A DNA stretch of 64,000 bases from Streptomyces echinatus (GTDB taxonomy: Bacteria; Actinomycetota; Actinomycetes; Streptomycetales; Streptomycetaceae), in NCBI RefSeq assembly GCF_014203595.1, contig NZ_JACHJK010000012.1:142135-206134 (forward strand), written 5' to 3'. Below the pieces are notes generated by a model. It was not told the origin of the DNA and did no database searches. It worked only from the letters and a program-made list of their open reading frames with translations. The number at the start of each line of letters is the position of its first letter. Positions within the stretch are counted from its first letter, which is position 1. The position numbers and the translations under genes were made by a program. This document shows, one piece after another, positions 60,802 through 64,000 of this stretch.

Positions 60802-60943
60802 GAGCCTCGCGGAAGGGAGGAGGGGCCGTGCCGGACCGCCGGCCGTCCGCGGACCCGTCGTGGCCGGCTCCGCCGCGCGGCACAGCCGTGACCCGACACC
60901 GCCCTCCACCGCCGCGGGGCGCCGGACTCGCGGAGGCCGCGTG

Positions 60944-61663
60944 ATGCGCGTCGTCTCCCTCGTCCCCTCGCTCACCGAGGCCGTGGCGGTCACCCTGCCC
61001 GGAGCTCTCGTCGGCGTCACCGACTGGTGCAGCCATCCGGCGGACCTGAGGGCCACCCGGATCGGCGGCACGAAGAACCCGGCGGTGGACCGGATCGTCT
61101 CCCTCGCGCCCGATCTGGTGCTCGCCAACGAGGAGGAGAACCGCCCCGCCGACCTCGACGCCCTGCGGGCGGCGGGCCTCGACGTGCTGGTCACCGAGGT
61201 GCGGACCGTGCCGCAGGCCCTCGCCGAACTGGACCGGGTGCTCACCGCCTGCGGCGCGCCGGGCCGGCCCGGCTGGCTGGCCGGGGCCGAGGAGGCCTGG
61301 GCGTTTCTGCCCGAGCCCCTGGAGCGGGCGACGGCGGTCGTACCGGTCTGGCGCCGGCCCTGGATGGTCCTCGGCCGGGACACCTTCGCGGGCGACGTCC
61401 TGGCCCGCCTCGGCGTGGACCACCTCTACGCCGGCCACCCCGAGCGCTACCCCCGCGTCCCGCTGGAGGAGCTGCGCGCGGCGGCCCCGGACCTGGTCGT
61501 CCTGCCCGACGAGCCCTACCGCTTCACCGCGGACGACGGCCCGGAGGCCTTCCCGGGCCTGCCCTGTGCCCTGGTCAGCGGACGGCACCTGACCTGGTAC
61601 GGCCCGTCCCTGACAGCGGCGCCGCGGGTGCTGGCCGGGGCCCTGCGAGCAGCTCACCGCTGA
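60944..61663 (+). CDS. BtuF-like helical-backbone metal receptor without a signal peptide
   Basis: A 239-residue protein of the cobalamin/siderophore binding-protein fold. It has RVVSLVPSLTEAVAVTLPG at the very N-terminus, VGVTDWCSHP, GTKNPAVDRIVSLAPDLVLA, and a backbone helix then a second lobe (WMVLGRDTFAGDVLARLGVD). There is no signal peptide or lipobox, so it should be cytoplasmic, unlike true ABC binding proteins. ATG 60944 has GGAGG seven bases upstream. The last 89 bases overlap, tail to tail, the coding region of the TDT-family transporter gene. The ligand is unknown. Confidence 0.85.
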   Translation: MRVVSLVPSLTEAVAVTLPGALVGVTDWCSHPADLRATRIGGTKNPAVDRIVSLAPDLVLANEEENRPADLDALRAAGLDVLVTEVRTVPQALAELDRVLTACGAPGRPGWLAGAEEAWAFLPEPLERATAVVPVWRRPWMVLGRDTFAGDVLARLGVDHLYAGHPERYPRVPLEELRAAAPDLVVLPDEPYRFTADDGPEAFPGLPCALVSGRHLTWYGPSLTAAPRVLAGALRAAHR

Positions 61664-62738
61664 GCAGGCCGCGCACGGTGCCGCGGGCCGCCGCGAGCCA
61701 GGCCGCCACGAGGACGCCGTAGAGGCCGACGGCCAGCAGGCCGTACACGGGGAGACCGGTGTGCCGGGCGAGGGACGCCGCGCCGGTGACGCAGGTGCCC
61801 ACCGGGAAGGTGAACGCCCACCAGGTCAGCGCGAACCCCATGCCCCGCCGCCGGGCCCGCACCACGTGCGCGGTGGCGAGCGCCAGCCAGAGCAGCGCGA
61901 ACCCCATGACGGGCACGCCGTACAGCACGGCGAAGACCTCAAGGCCCCGGTCGTAGGGGGCCGGTACGACGCCGGGGGCGGTGTCCGCGATCTTGCCGAC
62001 GGCAGTGACGGACTGACCGAGCGGGCCGAGGACCAGGAACAGGGTCGGGGTGAGCGCGAGCGGCAGCGGCCCGGCGGTGATCAGCCGGGCGAAGACCAGC
62101 GGCAGCATCAGCAGCGTGGCCAGCAGGCTCAGCCCGAACATCGCGAAGCAGGCCAGCAGCAGGGTCTCCCGGGGCCGGCCCGGCGGCAGGTGCGGCACCA
62201 GCAGGGGGCCGAGCGCGGCCGACACCATCGGCGCGACCAGCGGCAGCAGCCATACCGGGGTGGCGTCGGCGGGCGCCGCACGATGTCGTACGGCCATCAG
62301 GTACGGCACCGCGACGGCCGCCCCGAGCCCGACCGCCGTACCGGCGGAGAACAGCACGGTGTCCACGGCGACGGCCGCGCGGGTGCCGATCAGGTCCCGG
62401 CCCGCCGTCAGGGCGCCGCCGCCCACCGCCAGCAGGGCCATCGCCAGGCAGCCGTAGAAGGGGGCCACGGCCGGGTCGAGGAGATCGGTGCGGGCCTGGT
62501 CGCGGTGGCGGGCCCAGTGCACGGCCCGGGCGGTCAGCAGGACCAGCAGCATCAGCAGGGACAGCGCCCAGAAGGCGGCGAGGACGGCGCGCGGGGCGTG
62601 CGCCGGTCCCGGCAGGGCGACGCCGGCCGAGCCGACGATGGCGGTGCCCATGACGGAGGCGTACCAGTTCGGTCCGAGCCGGCGGAGCCGGGCGGCGCGA
62701 CGCCGGGACAGGGGCAGGGGCTGGGCTGCGGTGACCAT
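61575..62738 (-). CDS. TDT/SLAC1-family anion or dicarboxylate transporter
   Basis: A 387-residue membrane protein with about ten predicted helices. The N-terminal GPNWYASVMGTAIVGSAGVA resembles the tellurite-resistance/dicarboxylate transporter (TehA/SLAC1) start, and MGFALTWWAFTFPVGTCVTG near residue 305 is a hallmark of the family. SLAC1 homologues are anion channels; TDT members move C4-dicarboxylates or sulfite. It is divergent from a LysR regulator (70-base spacer with palindromes), its probable controller, and overlaps the converging metal-receptor gene by 89 bases. Confidence 0.88.
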   Translation of the reverse strand: MVTAAQPLPLSRRRAARLRRLGPNWYASVMGTAIVGSAGVALPGPAHAPRAVLAAFWALSLLMLLVLLTARAVHWARHRDQARTDLLDPAVAPFYGCLAMALLAVGGGALTAGRDLIGTRAAVAVDTVLFSAGTAVGLGAAVAVPYLMAVRHRAAPADATPVWLLPLVAPMVSAALGPLLVPHLPPGRPRETLLLACFAMFGLSLLATLLMLPLVFARLITAGPLPLALTPTLFLVLGPLGQSVTAVGKIADTAPGVVPAPYDRGLEVFAVLYGVPVMGFALLWLALATAHVVRARRRGMGFALTWWAFTFPVGTCVTGAASLARHTGLPVYGLLAVGLYGVLVAAWLAAARGTVRGLLSGELLAGPRPAPAAPLSGTGRTRSGAVR

Positions 62739-62778
62739 GCCTCAACGGTGGCGCCGCCGGGCCTCGCCGACCAGGAAC

Positions 62779-62811
62779 CTCATCCCTATGAGGGCATAAG
62801 CTGGTCTTATG
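62779..62811. promoter_or_regulatory. LysR-type operator palindromes and LysR promoter
   Basis: CTCAT-CCCT-ATGAG (62779-62792) and CATAAG-CTGGT-CTTATG (62795-62811) are adjacent palindromes. The second overlaps a -10-like TAAGCT (62797-62802) and the LysR start codon at 62809. The arrangement suits repression of its own gene and control of the divergent transporter. Confidence 0.6.
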
Positions 62812-63732
62812 AGCGAGGCGGAGGAACAGCGGGACGGCAGGCAGTCGCTGGCGCACCGGGTGCCGGATCTCGCCGCGCTGGAGCTGCTGCTCGCGGTGGC
62901 GCGGCTGGGCAGTCTCGGCGCGGCCGCGCGCGAGGTCGGCGTCACCCAGCCGGCCGCCAGCAGCCGGCTGCGCTCCATGGAGCGGCAGCTGGGCGTGGCC
63001 CTGGTCGACCGCTCCCCGCGCGGCTCCCGGCTCACCGACGCGGGCGCCCTGGTGACGGACTGGGCCCGCCGGGTCGTGGAGGCGGCGGCGGCCTTCGACG
63101 CGGGCGCGCGGGCCCTGCGGGACCGGCGGGACTCGCGACTGAGGGTCGCGGCGAGCATGACCATCGCCGAGTACCTGCTGCCCGGCTGGCTCCTCGCGCT
63201 GCACGCCGAGCGTCCCGACACGGCGGTCTCCCTGCTCGCGGGCAACTCGGCGAAGGTCGCGGAACTGCTGCTGACCGGGGAGGCGGACCTAGGATTCGTG
63301 GAGGGCCTCAACGTGCCCACGGGGCTGGACTCCACGGTCATCGCCCGCGACCGGCTGATCGTCGTCACCGCGCCCGGCCACCCCTGGGCCCGGCGCCGGC
63401 GCCCCCTGACGGCGCAGGAGCTCGCGGGGACCCCGCTCATCCTCCGCGAACGCGGCTCGGGCACCCGTCAGGTCCTGGACGCGGCGCTCGGCGGCCTGGC
63501 CCGGCCGCTGATCGAGCTGTCCTCGACGACGGCGGTGAAGGCGTCCGCGGTCAGCGGCGCGGGACCCTCGGTCCTCAGCGAACTGGCGGTGGGGGAGGAG
63601 CTGGCGATGCGGCGCCTGGTCAGCATCCCGGTCGAGGGCGTATCGCTCCGCCGGGACCTACGAGCCGTCTGGCCGACCGGCCACCGCCCCACGGGCCCGG
63701 CCCGAGAACTCCTCTCCCTGACCCGAGGATGA
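62809..63732 (+). CDS. LysR-family transcriptional regulator
   Basis: A 307-residue LysR-type regulator. The N-terminal winged helix (about 18-78) has LAALELLLAVARLGSLGAAA and VTQPAASSRLRSMERQLGVA. The effector domain follows (ADLGFVEGLNVPTGLDSTVI, then LIVVTAPGHPWA). It is divergent from the TDT-family transporter, the classical LysR-target layout. The ATG lies 6 bases after a -10-like TAAGCT, consistent with a leaderless mRNA. Only repeat sequence follows to the window edge. Confidence 0.92.
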   Translation: MSEAEEQRDGRQSLAHRVPDLAALELLLAVARLGSLGAAAREVGVTQPAASSRLRSMERQLGVALVDRSPRGSRLTDAGALVTDWARRVVEAAAAFDAGARALRDRRDSRLRVAASMTIAEYLLPGWLLALHAERPDTAVSLLAGNSAKVAELLLTGEADLGFVEGLNVPTGLDSTVIARDRLIVVTAPGHPWARRRRPLTAQELAGTPLILRERGSGTRQVLDAALGGLARPLIELSSTTAVKASAVSGAGPSVLSELAVGEELAMRRLVSIPVEGVSLRRDLRAVWPTGHRPTGPARELLSLTRG

Positions 63733-63758
63733 CGAACACCTCCGGCACCAGGGTCGCG

Positions 63759-64000
63759 AGAAACGGCGCGCCCAGCCACCACGCACCCGCACCAGGCATC
63801 GCACCGCAACCCCCACGGCTCTGCCCCTCTCACGGCCCCTTTCCAAGCGGGGCCACTGCACCCGCTCAGGGGCGCGGGGAACGGCGCGTCCAGCCCACCA
63901 TGCACCCGCACCAGGCATCGCACCGCAACCCCCACGGCTCTGCCCCTCTCACGGCCCCTTTCCAAGCGGGGCCACTGCACCCGCTCAGGGGCGCGGGGAC
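63759..64000. repeat. tandem direct repeat, ~119-bp period, running off the window
   Basis: Bases 63783-63880 and 63902-63999 are identical over 98 bases. The preceding ~20 bases are also near-identical (AACGGCGCG-y-CCAGCC). The unit ends AGGGGCGCGGGGA and begins GCACCCGCACCAGGCATCGC. The phrase GGGGCGCGGGGAACGGCGCG followed by TCCAGCC resembles bases 596-623. Such elements recur in Streptomyces intergenic regions. No coding function is apparent. Confidence 0.85.

Overview
This window is a high-GC actinobacterial chromosome segment. It is almost certainly from a Streptomyces: it has mycothiol and Pup-proteasome genes, a gyl-type glycerol operon with an IclR regulator, a conservon ending in a cytochrome P450, many GTG starts and a strong third-codon G/C bias. 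From memory, gene order follows the S. coelicolor chromosome around SCO1620-SCO1670. The content is mostly conserved core housekeeping. I see no tRNA, rRNA, CRISPR, prophage or insertion sequence.

Layout. (1) 0-9 kb: the end of an aldo/keto reductase gene, an F420-dependent oxidoreductase, a ferritin-like protein, CorA, then a block of a putative phosphomutase, a DUF3090 protein, a PI3K/HipA-like kinase-fold protein and mshC (mycothiol cysteine ligase), ending against a PAC2 protein. (2) 8.8-15 kb: a frameshifted GntR regulator gene and the glycerol operon gylR-glpF-glpK-glpD. (3) 15-25 kb: B12-dependent methionine synthase metH, a HAD phosphatase, two tandem lipoprotein solute-binding genes without permeases, an orphan NarL-type response regulator and a RecB-like Fe-S nuclease. 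(4) 25-43.4 kb: a Pup-proteasome region with a site-2 protease, TrmI, a ferredoxin, arc (mpa), dop, pup, an endonuclease VII gene, prcB, prcA, a LacI/MFS pair, pafA, two FKBP isomerases, pafB and pafC. (5) 43.5-48.6 kb: a zinc-ribbon protein, a small membrane protein, tatA, tatC and a Ski2-like helicase. (6) 49-53.7 kb: a five-gene conservon (rarABCDE/cvn9-like). (7) 53.7-64 kb: RluA-type pseudouridine synthase, siderophore-interacting protein under an iron box, 5'-3' exonuclease, a two-gene betaine-type ABC transporter, an XRE-cupin regulator, a cytoplasmic BtuF-like protein, a TDT/SLAC1 transporter with a divergent LysR regulator, and a ~119-bp tandem repeat at the right edge.

How the genes work together. 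Pup is conjugated by PafA, removed by Dop, and pupylated proteins are unfolded by Arc into the PrcAB chamber; PafB/PafC are WYL transcription factors encoded downstream. TatA/TatC form the twin-arginine exporter. The glycerol genes encode uptake, phosphorylation and oxidation under GylR. The conservon resembles a G-protein-coupled signalling unit.

The least understood parts are the three uncharacterised genes before mshC, the nuclease gene embedded between pup and prcB, the P450 that lacks the EXXR motif, and several operator-like palindromes upstream of glpF, gylR, tatA and the LysR gene.
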